Below are positions 45,946 to 57,107 of a stretch of DNA of 64,000 bases, one piece after another. Source of the stretch: Galeruca laticollis (lineage: Eukaryota; Arthropoda; Insecta; Coleoptera; Chrysomelidae). A model generated the notes under the pieces. It was given only the letters and a program-made list of their open reading frames with translations. It was not told where the DNA came from and searched no databases. The stretch is from NCBI GenBank assembly GCA_963921935.1, contig OY998176.1, positions 95,425,415 to 95,489,414 on the forward strand. Direction: 5' to 3'. The position numbers were made by a program, and so were the translations under genes. Every line of letters starts with the position of its first letter. Within the stretch, counting starts at the first letter, position 1.

Positions 45946-46656
45946 ATAGTAGGACATGAGAATAGGAATAATGTTTGGAAACGAAAATGCAATTCAATGG
46001 AAAAAGAATGGATACAGAAATGAAGTTGAAATAAAAATGCATTAATAATAAGTATCACAAGTATAAATAATGTATATAGATGTTATGTTACGAACAAAAC
46101 TTAAGAAAAAAAAATAATAGTCATAAGTATAGTTTTGAATTTAATATTAAAGTAGTATATATTGATAAACATAATATAGTAGATAGGGTTTGTTTTCATT
46201 TGGCAGGTGATAATCCAAAACGATTTTTCACTCTTGTTTCTCCAGAACCTAAAAAAAATTTTAAAATAAATAAATATGTAGATATAATATAATATAAAGG
46301 AAAATTTATTAGTTAAGATTTAATAATAAAAAACAGCTTTGGATATAAAGAAAGGGCAATTTGAATATGGCAAATTAATATATAATAATTAAATAAAAAC
46401 AACTTATGAGAAGTACTGGCTTTATAAAGAAAAAAAATATGAAGATATAAGATAGAGGAGAAGAACATAAGAATAACTCAAATATCAAATAGATTTTCAC
46501 TTTTTTTAAAAAAAGAAATAAGACACATCAGTAATAAAAAGGAAAAGAAAGGGGATTAATGAATGATATAGATTAAAATATAGGAGGTGATATATGATGT
46601 CAATTAGAATTTTATAGAATACTTGAGAGTACATGGAAGAATAAGGAAATTGATGT

Positions 46657-46658
<2 letters not shown>
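45946..46658. other. AT-rich, no gene
   Basis: Partly similar to the sequence after 50898, otherwise nothing recognised. Confidence 0.35.

Positions 46659-46701
<43 letters not shown>
46659..46701. repeat. (TA)n microsatellite
   Basis: TA array just before block Z copy 46781-46997. Confidence 0.95.
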
Positions 46702-46704
<3 letters not shown>

Positions 46705-46780
46705 TTAAGAAATAATTAATTATATTGAATAATGAGTATTGAAATTAAATATGATATTAGGAGTATATAGAAAGTAAAAT

Positions 46781-46997
46781 ATAATGAAATTATAGGAAAT
46801 ATAAATTGATATATAAATGGATGTTAGTGTAAATATGGTAGTAGAGAAGTATTAGAAGGAGTAATGTTATGAATATTTAAATTGACATTGATACGAATCT
46901 AGTATATTTTATGAAAGAATAATTTTACAGGTATACCTAAGAATATGAGTTGTAATAGGAAGTATGTGACTGTTTATTTAAGAATTAGGTATAAAGT
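46781..46997. repeat. Block Z copy (partner 42139-42360)
   Basis: Near-identical to 42139-42360 (shared TGGATGTTAGTGTAAATATG and following). Here it lies outside block X rather than inside it. Confidence 0.85.
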
Positions 46998-47150
46998 CAA
47001 GGAAATATGAGATTGTGCCATCAATTTATGAATATGTAGATAGAAATTAGCATTAAAATAGAGATATAACAATCGTTTCAAAGCAGAAAATTGAAATTTA
47101 AATAGCTCTCAATGCTATTGATATCATTTAAATTAAAATTTGAGGGGAAT

Positions 47151-47648
47151 TGAACCACATATCTTATATCTCAAAGCACATCAGCTGATTGAGAATGTTT
47201 AGTTTAGTATTTGAAATAAATTGAAACTATGTTGATAAAAGAACACATCAAAAAACCACAATCAGAATTGAAATTCATATAAAGTCATATCATAAAATCA
47301 TTTGTTTAATATAATTGAAAGAGTAACAATAAATATAGAGAAATTACCTTAATAATTTTCTTTAAATATGAAAACGCCTAACAAGTATTGAAGAAAACAT
47401 CAAATCTGTCTAATATGGATACTTGTTTGTCACTAAGGAATCGGCTGTTTATCTGAAAATGAACAAGCTTTAGTTATTAAGTTTAATACAACTATCAGTT
47501 GAATAGTAATAATAATAATAATATTCATATTTGTTATAATGAATTAGTTAAATTCAAAATATAAATACAAGATGACATAACTCTAATGATATGTCAAAAT
47601 TTCGTATCAATTATATAGAATAACAGAAAGGAAATGGATCATAAGATG

Positions 47649-47701
<53 letters not shown>

Positions 47702-47745
47702 ATATTTGAAACTATAAAATTTAGACAGTTCAAATAAAGAAACTA
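47151..47745. repeat. Block X copy (partner 41892-42138 plus 42448-42760)
   Basis: Continuous version of block X without the Z insertion, interrupted only by a TA array at 47652-47699. Confidence 0.85.
47652..47699. repeat. (TA)n microsatellite inside block X copy
   Basis: TA array that is a single short ATAG run in the partner at about 42699. Confidence 0.9.
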
Positions 47746-47770
47746 AGATATATATATATATATATATATA

Positions 47771-49268
47771 TATCCTCTATCTAAATTCTATAGAATGCAT
47801 TGAAATAAAGAAAATATGCATATGTACATGTAATACTAGTGATACACACTGTATTATCAATAATTTGAAAGATTCAATGTACTAATAAAATTTGACATTT
47901 TAATTTCATATGACATCACTGCAGAATAGACTTAATGACAGATAGATTTTAAAACGATTTAAAAAAACAGAATACAGATGTCTCTATTAGCAAATGGCAC
48001 TAAATAAAATAATGAAAATCTCTCTTGGTATAGAAAAACGTGAATTTGTAATTTAAAAAAAAAGAATGCTAGGTAACCAAAGGAGAAGAGAATTATTTAT
48101 TGAAACATTTTAGTTAGTTGAATTTGAAGTCCCCATGGGACAACATGATAATAAGAGTTGTCTCAAATTTAATTTTTTTGAATATTAGGGAATTTATATA
48201 ATCGTTATCAGTTCAACATATCTTGCCTTTTTGTAAAGCCAATGCGTGTACTATTCACAAAGGATTACCGCTGAAGTGCAAGTGTTTTTCGCGTTTTCTA
48301 AATTATTGATTTGGAAACGTTTGTTCCGGAAATTCTAAAAATACCTTTTTAGAATACGTACGAGATCTTCTAGTATCCAGTTTGGTTAGTCCAGTCCATA
48401 TTATATATTTTTCTCGAGAATTAATAGGCCTTTGATCAGAATTATGATTAAATTATAGTAACGTTACTTATATAAAATTCTACGTTAAGTGCAGACAATT
48501 TTGGGAACAGACAATGTACAAGAAAATTTACGTATTTTACATTGACAGATATCAAGTATAAATTTAGACATTTTGAACTTTCGGTTAAATTTATTTAGAT
48601 AGGAAATTTCTAACATAGATTGTTTTTTTTAATATTAAGGTTTGATAGAAAATTCTATCGTTGTTTATGCGTTTATGATATTTTTGAAGAGTTTTAATTT
48701 TGTAAGTGTTATTTTGATAATATATTATATATATTCGAATTCCAAATCTCTTTGGCTCTCTTTTCATATTCATTTTCATTATATTTGATTATTTTTATAC
48801 TATAGAAAATTTAGTATAATAAGTGACATTTAGTTAATCTCCTGACAGTAAATTCATATATGTCATAAGATAATTTAAATGGTCTTATAGTGTATTGGAT
48901 AAACAGTTACTGTAGATTTGAATAGTGTGATACGTAATTTAGAAATTTATTTGGAAAGTTACAAATTTGAATTATTAGTTGAAATCTTTGATCCCTCCCT
49001 GAGAAAAGAGTGAGTTGATTGGTGTTGTATTAATCTATCTTTCATAATATAAAATTTGATATTTATTTAGCCGGGCATATTAATTTGACAACTGCTGTCA
49101 TTGAAAATTTTATTGGTTATATCTAGAGGTAAAGGTGTTTTCACAATAGTGTAGTTATTATCACAAATTGTGATGACAGCTACAAATTAAATTCAGCATC
49201 ATATAAAATCATATTCATATATAAAATATAATAAAATATAATTATAGAACATTGCATATATAATAATT
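47771..49268 (+). repeat. 5' LTR of the gag-only element
   Basis: Matches 52208-53586 up to about 49131 (TATCCTCTATCTAAATTCTA start; GGTTATATCTAGAGG end). The last ~137 bp, up to the primer site, have no counterpart in the right copy. Confidence 0.75.
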
Positions 49269-49287
49269 TGGCGCCGCAAAGTGGGGC
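49269..49287 (+). other. Primer binding site, tRNA-Lys type
   Basis: TGGCGCCGCAAAGTGGGGC resembles the TGGCGCCCAACGTGGGGC site of gypsy-like elements primed by tRNA-Lys. Position, 49 bp before the ORF, fits. Confidence 0.65.
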
Positions 49288-49335
49288 AAAAATAGATTTG
49301 TCACTATTATTACATAAAAAAATTGAGTATCGACC

Positions 49336-50898
49336 ATGGAAAGAAGAATGACATTAAGGGATGGTAAACAGGTAGGAGTTGAAAGTGGATCTGAGGAACA
49401 AAGAGAAGAAAGAAGACATAATATGGGTGATTTTCAGGTGCAATATTTGGAGCAGGGAGGACAGCAATCAGAAGAAGATCCACCATTGTCAGAAGAAACA
49501 GGACAAGAGGACAAACAACAATCAAAAGAAAAAGAGCATATGGACGTAAAGAGTATGCTTCAAATGATGATGAAGAAAATGGATAATATGCAGGGAGATA
49601 TAAATAGTATGAATGGAAATATGAATAATATGAGTGGAGATTTAAATGGAAAAATGGACAAACAAAATGAGAAAATGAACAACATGAATGGAAATATGAA
49701 TAATATGAGTGAAGATTTAAATGGAAAAATGGACAGACAAAATGAGAATATGATTAGTATGCGTGAAGATATGAATAATATGAGTGGATATTTAAATGAC
49801 AAGATTGATACGATGAAGGAGGAGATTAAGGGGTATATTAACAATATCACCAGAAACATGAACAGACTGGACAAGAAAATAGAAGAAGTAAACATGGAAA
49901 CCTTAAATGAAATAAAGAAAATTAGAGATAAAAACGAGCATTTGAGTGAACAAATGGCCGATAGGAGAGTAGATATGGTAGAACAAAATAAGAATTTGAA
50001 AACAGACCAAAAAATTGGAGTTAGAATGAAACAAGAATTTGAAAAACAGGTAGTAGAAGAAATACTAGAATTAGATAAATGCATAGAAAAAAATTTATCT
50101 AGAACAATTCAAACAAAACCAAACAAACAAAAGAAGAAGATAACTGAAGAAATACGATTTATAAGTTTATTGGAGATGAAAGAAGGTGAGAAGGAAATTG
50201 AAGAGATACAGGCTATCAAAGTACAAAAACAAACAAAAGATGGTATGTTAGACATTGATTTACAGAACCTAGGAAGTAAAGAAGTGATGCAAATTTATGA
50301 AAAAAATATTTATTGGAAAATTAGAGACTTAGATGGTAATACCAAAAAACAAATCATGATATATGATAAAAGAAATAATAATTATGATAGGGGTAAACAA
50401 TTTAACGAAGAATTGGAGGAAATGAATAAAAGATTACAAGAAAATGTAAAAGAAATAGAAGAAACTACAAAACAAAATGCCGGACGAATAATTTATACAG
50501 AAAATATCGAAATAAGAGTGAAATGTGACAGAAATATGAAAATAATTGATCCGAAAGTTTCTATTAATATAATTGGAAATGAAATAATAGGAATTGAGAT
50601 TATGGTGGATAAGGAAATAATAAAAAATAATTTCAATGATATAGAAGAATTTGAGATACAAATTGTGATGCATTTCTGGGCAAAAAATACAGAAACAAGA
50701 ATATATGATGAAGATAATGAGATATGGGGCAATGCATTTAAAAAGAACACAGTGGAAAATTTAAAGAAATCTAGTAAACGAATATGGCAAAACGATTTTA
50801 AACAGAACATTATGAAAAATTTGAACAAATTTAGGAAACTCATAGAGAATCAATCAATAAGAGAAGAGAATAAGACGAAGTTTAGGAAAAAAAAATAA
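49336..50898 (+). CDS. Coiled-coil gag-like protein, intact 520 aa
   Basis: The ATG at 49336 follows the primer site closely. Residues 1-60 are polar and acidic and start MERRMTLRDGKQVG. Residues about 75-190 are built from imperfect repeats of the type NNMSGDLNGKMD, giving a long predicted coiled coil; further charged helices run to about 380. The C-terminal ~130 residues include a hydrophobic, beta-like stretch (RVKCDRNMKIID to EIMVDKEI) and end in a lysine-rich tail. Long coiled-coil N-termini occur in Gag proteins of some beetle gypsy elements; I see neither a clear capsid nor a zinc knuckle. It has a decayed paralogue at 44695-45945. The function as Gag is inferred from its position. Confidence 0.65.
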   Translation: MERRMTLRDGKQVGVESGSEEQREERRHNMGDFQVQYLEQGGQQSEEDPPLSEETGQEDKQQSKEKEHMDVKSMLQMMMKKMDNMQGDINSMNGNMNNMSGDLNGKMDKQNEKMNNMNGNMNNMSEDLNGKMDRQNENMISMREDMNNMSGYLNDKIDTMKEEIKGYINNITRNMNRLDKKIEEVNMETLNEIKKIRDKNEHLSEQMADRRVDMVEQNKNLKTDQKIGVRMKQEFEKQVVEEILELDKCIEKNLSRTIQTKPNKQKKKITEEIRFISLLEMKEGEKEIEEIQAIKVQKQTKDGMLDIDLQNLGSKEVMQIYEKNIYWKIRDLDGNTKKQIMIYDKRNNNYDRGKQFNEELEEMNKRLQENVKEIEETTKQNAGRIIYTENIEIRVKCDRNMKIIDPKVSINIIGNEIIGIEIMVDKEIIKNNFNDIEEFEIQIVMHFWAKNTETRIYDEDNEIWGNAFKKNTVENLKKSSKRIWQNDFKQNIMKNLNKFRKLIENQSIREENKTKFRKKK

Positions 50899-52207
50899 AA
50901 TTGAATTATATGACAGGATTATAGGAATGAAATCTAGAAAACTAAAAGGAATTGTACATGGTAAAGAATGGATATAAAAACAATATGTAAATAAAATATT
51001 TATGATTAATAAGTAATTTTAAAAAACATATTTAAATTGAAATTATATAAACATGGATTGATAATAGAAGAAATGATAGACATGTTGATATGAATTATGG
51101 AAATGAAAATAGAAGTTACAGAAATAAAAAACGAATATATGGAAATGGAGATAAAATTTATGACAACAAGTATTGTGAGAATAGAAGAGATTTTAGAAAC
51201 TTTGATAGAAGATATGATAATTAAAATAGAAATGAAATTAAGCAACAAATTAGATGGACAAAATGAAATAATTACATTTATAGGAACAAACGGACGGAAG
51301 TTATATGAACTAGGCAAATATATGATACAAAAGATTGAATTAAAGGATGAAAAAGAAGTTGATATGTAAGCATAGTCGATGAAGAAGTTAGAAACAGACA
51401 TAGTTATTGATGAATTGATGAAATATAAGGAAATAATTGATTTTGAATAGATAGATAGAATTAAATGGTAAAATAATTGAATTTGAGGAGGTAAATATGG
51501 AAGTATTGGCAATTGAAGAGGATAATAGGAAGTTATGGAATATAAAGAGGAATGGAATTATGATAGAATTGGAGTTAATGAGTGGAAATAAGGAATATGG
51601 AGAGAAAGTGAAGAGTTTGATGATGAAATATGAAGGATTGATTGAAAAAGAAATTAGACTGGCTAACTATTATGAGTGTGAGATAGAATAAATAGAAGAT
51701 GTGAAAAGTAATGGTAATTGGACAGATTGAAATGAAGAATATTTTGAAGTTATAGATGAATTATTAAAGACGTATGAGAAAAGAATTTTGAAGGAACTAA
51801 GGGTTGTTCAATAAAAATATGGATATAATAAAGGAGAAGAATACTGAGAAATGTTAAAGTAAAATCATATCCAGTTCCATGTAAGTTGTTTAGGCGGAAT
51901 AGAATAAAAGTGAGTTGGAAATATTACAGATCAAAGAAGAATTTATCAACGTGTGCATATAGGAAATTTTAGAATAACTATAATGTTACGTGAAATTTTA
52001 ATAGATATAGTAGATTTAAGAAGTTTTATGGGAATTAGGAATAATAGTTTAATTTGAGTCAAGATAATTTTGAGATATGTTGATAATTATTTGAAAGATA
52101 TCACTATGTTACTAAGAACTAGTATTATATTTGGCAATTTTGAGAGATAAATTATAATTATATACAGGAATCGATTTATCATTCTTTTATTAGGGGGATT
52201 TAATACA
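50899..52207 (+). other. AT-rich internal region of the gag-only element, no pol
   Basis: Short lysine/glutamate-rich frames (51097-51369, 51497-51691) without RT, protease or integrase motifs. Probably decayed or low-complexity sequence. Confidence 0.5.
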
Positions 52208-53586
52208 TATCCTCTATCTAAATTCTATAGAAAACATTGAAATAAAGAAAATATGCATATGTACATGTAATACTAGTGATACACACTGTATTATCAATAA
52301 TTTGAAAGAGTCAATATACTAATAAAATTTGACATTTTAATTTCATATGACATCACTGCAGAATAGACTTAATGACAGATAGATTTTAAAACGATTTAAA
52401 AAAACAGAATAAAGATGTCTCTATTAGCAAATGGCACTTATAAATAAAATAATGAAAATCTCTCTTTGTATATAAAAACGTAAATTTGTAATTTTAAAAA
52501 AAAAATGCTAGGTAACCAAAGGAGAAGAGAATTATTTATTGAAACATTTTAGTTAGTTGAATTTGAAATCCCCATGGGACAACATCATAATAAGAGTTGT
52601 CTCAAATTTGATTTTGAATATTAGGGAATTCATATAATCGTTATCAGTTCAACATATCTTGCCTTTTTGTAAAGCCAGTGCGTGTACTATTCACAAAGAA
52701 TTACTGCTAAAAGTGCAAGTGTTTTTCGCGTTTTCTAAATTATTGATTTGGAAACGTTTGTTCCGGAAATTCTAAAAATACGTTTTTAGAATACGTACGA
52801 GATCTTCTAGTATCCAGTTTGGTGAGTCCAGTCCATATTATATATTATTCTCGAGTATTAATAGGCCTTTGATCAAAATTATTTCGAAAATAGATGCATC
52901 TTATGATTAAATTATAGTAACGTTACTTATATAAAATTCTACGTCAAGTGCAGACAATTTTGGGAACAGACAATTTACAAGAAAATTTACGTATTTTACA
53001 TTGACAGATATCAAGTATAAATTTAGACATTTTGAACTTTCGGTTAAATATATTTAGATAGGAAATTTCTAACATAGATTGTTTTTTTTAATATTAAGGT
53101 TTGATAGAAAATTCTATCGTTGTTTATGCGTTTATGATATTTTTTGAAGAGTTTTAATTTTGTAAGTGTTATTTTGATAATATATTATATAATTTCGAAT
53201 TCCAAATCTCTTTTGCTCTCTTTTCATATTCATTTTCATTATATTTGATTATTTTTATACTATAGAAAATTTAGTATAATAAGTGACATTTAGTTAATCT
53301 CCTGACAGTAAATTCATATATGTCATAAGATAATTTAAATGGTCTTATAGTGTATTGGATAAACAGTTACTGTAGATTTGAATAGTGTGATACGTAATTT
53401 AGAAATTTATTTGGAAATTTACAAATTTGAATTATTAGTTGAAATCTTTGATCTCTCCCTAAGAAAAGAGTGAGTTGATTGGTGTTGTATTGATTTATCG
53501 TTCATAATATAAAATTTAATATTTATTTAGCCGGGCATATTAATTTGACAACTACTGTCTTTGAAAATTTTATAGGTTATATCTAG
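52208..53586 (+). repeat. 3' LTR of the gag-only element, truncated
   Basis: About 97% like 47771-49131, with one 22-bp insertion near 52879 and small indels. It ends at GGTTATATCTAGAGG, where block Y starts. Confidence 0.75.
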
Positions 53587-54594
53587 AGGGGAAGCGTTGG
53601 TAGATTGGGCTTGCGTCGTAGGAGATGAGATGAGGGTGTAAGTTTTGTAAAAAATTTTAAGTTAAATTGCAACAAATACATTTTAATGTTAAAAATTCAT
53701 AACCTATACTGAACAACAAACACTTACGTATGTGGATATCCAGTTATTCCTTAGAATACCCAAGTTTTTTCGGAAAATATGCAGCGTGGTCTCCAATAGG
53801 CGTATTCCTGTTACCAGATGTGGTAAATTCCAGAATCTCGACTTCAGGTCAGTGTTTTTTCATATTATTGGCCAATAATAACAAACTAATTTAAATTCAT
53901 TGATCGAATTAAAAAAAAAAATTATGTAGCTATTCATTAGATATAAATGTGAGATTATTGAAAAACCACATGAACATTCTTAATTTTGTAATAAAATAAG
54001 GGTGGTACCTACTTTATGAATATTCTTATAATAAATTTGCAATTTAAGAAGGGATATAATATTTCCAAAGGTATATGTAGTTGGTATATAATTTTCTTCT
54101 GAATAATTAATAATCTGTATGTAAAATTTCACACATAAATTCTTTTATGCTATGTTCCATCACCATTCTTATTATAAAGAAAACGATTCTATTACATATA
54201 TAATATCCATACAATTGGCAAGCGTCTAACAGAAACGTTCGGTTCCCATTCGCATCATTTCGTTTTTAGTTGAGCATGCACATAGGATGTTTGATGGTAC
54301 AATTTATGACTGTAGTTTGATAATGCCATAGGCGTATCTATTATATATTGAAATGAAATTTTTCTTTAAAAAAATTAAGTTATTTAGAATCAATGTGTTT
54401 CATTTTATTTAATTGAACAAAATATCTCAATATAAGCCTGAACTCAAAGGGTAGAACGAGTCTCATGCTCCCAAATAACCCAAATAATAATCAATAAACT
54501 GAGCTAGCCAAATACATAAAAAAGAATATAAACAAAATATAAAAATAAATAAATCTATATAACCTATAAATAAAAAATATGATTTTAAAAACAT

Positions 54595-54598
<4 letters not shown>
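53586..54598. repeat. Block Y copy (partner 43212-44290)
   Basis: About 93% like the partner by eye, with a few deletions (for example near 53905). Confidence 0.85.

Positions 54599-54653
<55 letters not shown>
54598..54653. repeat. (TA)n microsatellite
   Basis: TA array next to the left end of PLE2. Confidence 0.95.
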
Positions 54654-54656
<3 letters not shown>

Positions 54657-54732
54657 AATTATTTACTTTCTTGACCACTTAAGATATATTTTGGTTACTT
54701 TCTTGGATTAAAGGTCAAATATATTTAAAAAA

Positions 54733-54785
54733 CATTTAATAACGACGTACGTTTCGACTTATGAAGTCATCTTCTGGTTAATAAA
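54733..54785 (-). ncRNA. Hammerhead-like motif, PLE2 left arm
   Basis: Mirror image of 59241-59292, with the same core change; see that entry. Confidence 0.35.
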
Positions 54786-55107
54786 ATAATCTAAAATTAT
54801 TACATGTATAAATTAAAATTCTGTCAATATTTATAAAATCAAATTACACGAAAACAATATATATTATTACCTTTCTTTCATTATTTCAGATATCACATGA
54901 AAGACAAAACAATTTCTGAACAGGTACATATTTATCACGCATTGCTTGGACATTGAACTGAATACAAATTGGTCTCTCTATAGATTAGTTGTAATTTTTT
55001 TATCATAATTGATAGTTTTAGTTTTTATACTTTATCGTTAGTACGGACAAATTATGATTTTAATGCTGTTAAATTTTATAGCAAAGTGCAAGAGATCAGA
55101 GCTAATA

Positions 55108-57022
55108 TCATTCTCTCAAAATACCATCATAGATGATGTTTAAATTACTAATATCGCTTCTATTATTAATGCGATTAGGATCTTTTTTAATGTTAATCAT
55201 TTCTAAAAACGTTCTAACTTTTTCATTTTTTTCCCTGGCCAATATTTTCACATCGTTAAAGTTAAAACTATGTCCAGTATTTTTGCAATGATTTGATAAT
55301 GCTGTGACATCGGTTTTTGCATATTTGTGTGCTTGAATTCTTTTTTGAAGGTATTGTTTACTTTGACCAACATAGGTGCAATTGCAGTCATTGCATGGAA
55401 TTTGATAGACTGTGTGCGTTTGCTTGTTTATTGGAATTTTTGGTTTCATTTTTGAAAAGAATTGCTGGTTTGTGTTTTTTTAGTTTATGAGACACTGATA
55501 ATTTTTGTTTTTTCACACATTTAGTAATTTTTTCTGATAGTCCATGAACATATGGTAATGACATGTATATCTCTTGTTGATTTATTTGTTGGCTAGAATT
55601 GAAAATAGCATGAACTCTCTTCTTAATGTGTTTATTAATAAAAGTTAACGGATAATTATTTTCTAACAATATTTTGCGAATTTTGTTTAAATTTTCTTTT
55701 CTAAATTTAGGATGCGACAACTTAACTGCTCTGTCAGTTAAATTTTTAATAACATTTTTTTTATAGCTTAGTGGAGCATTAGAGTAATAACTTGTGTACC
55801 TGTGTGAAGCAAGTGGTTTTGAATACCAATTTGTAAAAATGCTACCTTTATTGTCATATGAGACAGACACATCTAAAAAATTTATTGTATTTTCTGTTTC
55901 CATTTCAGCGGTAAATTTTAATCTCGAATTATAGGTATTAAATTTATCTAATATTTCATTAACTTTGTCCTTCGGTACACAAGTTATTATGTCATCTACA
56001 TATCTTTTAAAAAATACTGGTTGAAAACTAAGTGATTGAATAACCTCTTCCTCAACGCATTCCATAACAAGGTTGGCAACCGTTGCGGCCATGGGAGAGC
56101 CCATTGCTATTCCAAATATTTGAGAATAAAAATTGTTCTCAAATTGAAAATATGTTGAGGATAAACACAATTCAGCACCACTGAGAAACTCATTTAAATC
56201 TAAGTTAGTGTATGTTTTTAGTTGATCCCATTTTTCTTCAATTATTTTCAAAGCTAGTTTTGTGTCTACATTCGTATATAATGATGCGACATCCAGGGAA
56301 ATTAATACGTGATTTTTAGGGACATTTTGAGTTCGTATAAATTTAACAAATTCCCATGAGTCTTTTGTGTAATAGTTATTTTTGCCTATTATATTTGATA
56401 GTATGTCGGCAAAATATTTAGATAGATTGTAGGTAGCAGCCTGCACGTTACTTACAATTGGTCTTAAAGGTATACCATTTTTGTGAAGTTTTGGTAATCC
56501 ATAGATTGCAGGAGGTTGGGAATTATGTATCATTAATTTATTTTTTGTTATTTTATCTATTAATTTTGATTGAAACCAACTATTGACTAATTTATTAACA
56601 GCTGTTTGAATTTTCTCAGTGGGGTTGAATCTTTCTTTTTTATAGGTAGAAGTATCATTAAGTAGTTGTAACATTTTTTCTCTGTAATCTAATTTTTTCA
56701 ATATTACTGTTTTATTTATCTTATCTGCATATGTTACCAATAAATTACTATTTTCTTTCAAAAATGTTCTCGTCTTGCTAAAAAGTCTGTTAAAAAATGA
56801 TGAAATACTATCAAATTGTTTATTTTTTTTATTATTAAAATTTAAAATTATGTTGTTCATTTTATACCGTATGTCACTTTGGATTTCAGCCGTACTGTTA
56901 CTCATTCCAGCTTCCAAATTTGCTATTAGTAATTCTGTGTGTGTATCATTTGTTCTGTAATTAAAATTTTGGCCTAGACTAAGTGTAAATAAAACATCAT
57001 CCGGTATAATTTCATTACTCAA
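55108..57022 (-). pseudogene. PLE2 left-arm RT / GIY-YIG protein, frameshifted
   Basis: 544 codons from 57022 (MSNEIIPDDVLFTLSLGQNF) through RT motifs IYGLPKLHKNGIPLRPIVS, SLDVASLYTNV, GIAMGSPMAATVANLVME and FKRYVDDIITC. The frame then leaves the family sequence because a T7 run at 55475-55481 has one base more than the A6 run (58547-58552) of the right arm. The GIY-YIG domain (TVYQIPCNDCNCTYVGQSKQ) continues in a second frame, 55449-55108. This arm retains about 28 residues at the N-terminus that the right arm lacks. Confidence 0.9.
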
Positions 57023-57107
57023 GTTTGTGATCCAGTTCTGATTTAGTCTAGGCCAAAATTTTAATTACAGAACAAATGATACACACACAGAATTACTAAT
57101 AGCAAAT

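Larger units (their letters stand above)
47771..53586 (+). mobile_element. LTR retroelement coding only a coiled-coil gag-like protein
   Basis: Long terminal repeats of about 1.4-1.5 kb (47771-49268 and 52208-53586) flank a tRNA-Lys-type primer site, one 520-codon ORF, and about 1.3 kb of AT-rich sequence with no RT, protease or integrase motif. A purine run AGGGGGAT (52192-52199) precedes the right repeat. The right repeat stops about 137 bp short of the left one, where block Y begins. The left start is blurred by a TA array (47748-47773). It looks like a non-autonomous, gag-only gypsy-type element, but the loss of pol by deletion is equally possible. Confidence 0.68.
54686..57042 (-). mobile_element. 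Penelope-like element PLE2, left arm of a palindrome
   Basis: 54686-56982 is the inverted copy of 57043-59340. The 60-bp loop 56983-57042 is extra 5' coding sequence of this arm. The 3' end is at the left next to a TA array. The arms are nearly identical; differences include a 3-bp insertion near 57221 in the right arm and a one-base length change in a homopolymer. Confidence 0.93.

Noticed and set aside
49560..50084. 174-codon minus-strand frame, very rich in isoleucine, serine and phenylalanine
   Set aside because: It is the antisense shadow of the methionine/asparagine coiled coil of the 520-codon gene; hydrophobicity follows from the complementary codons.
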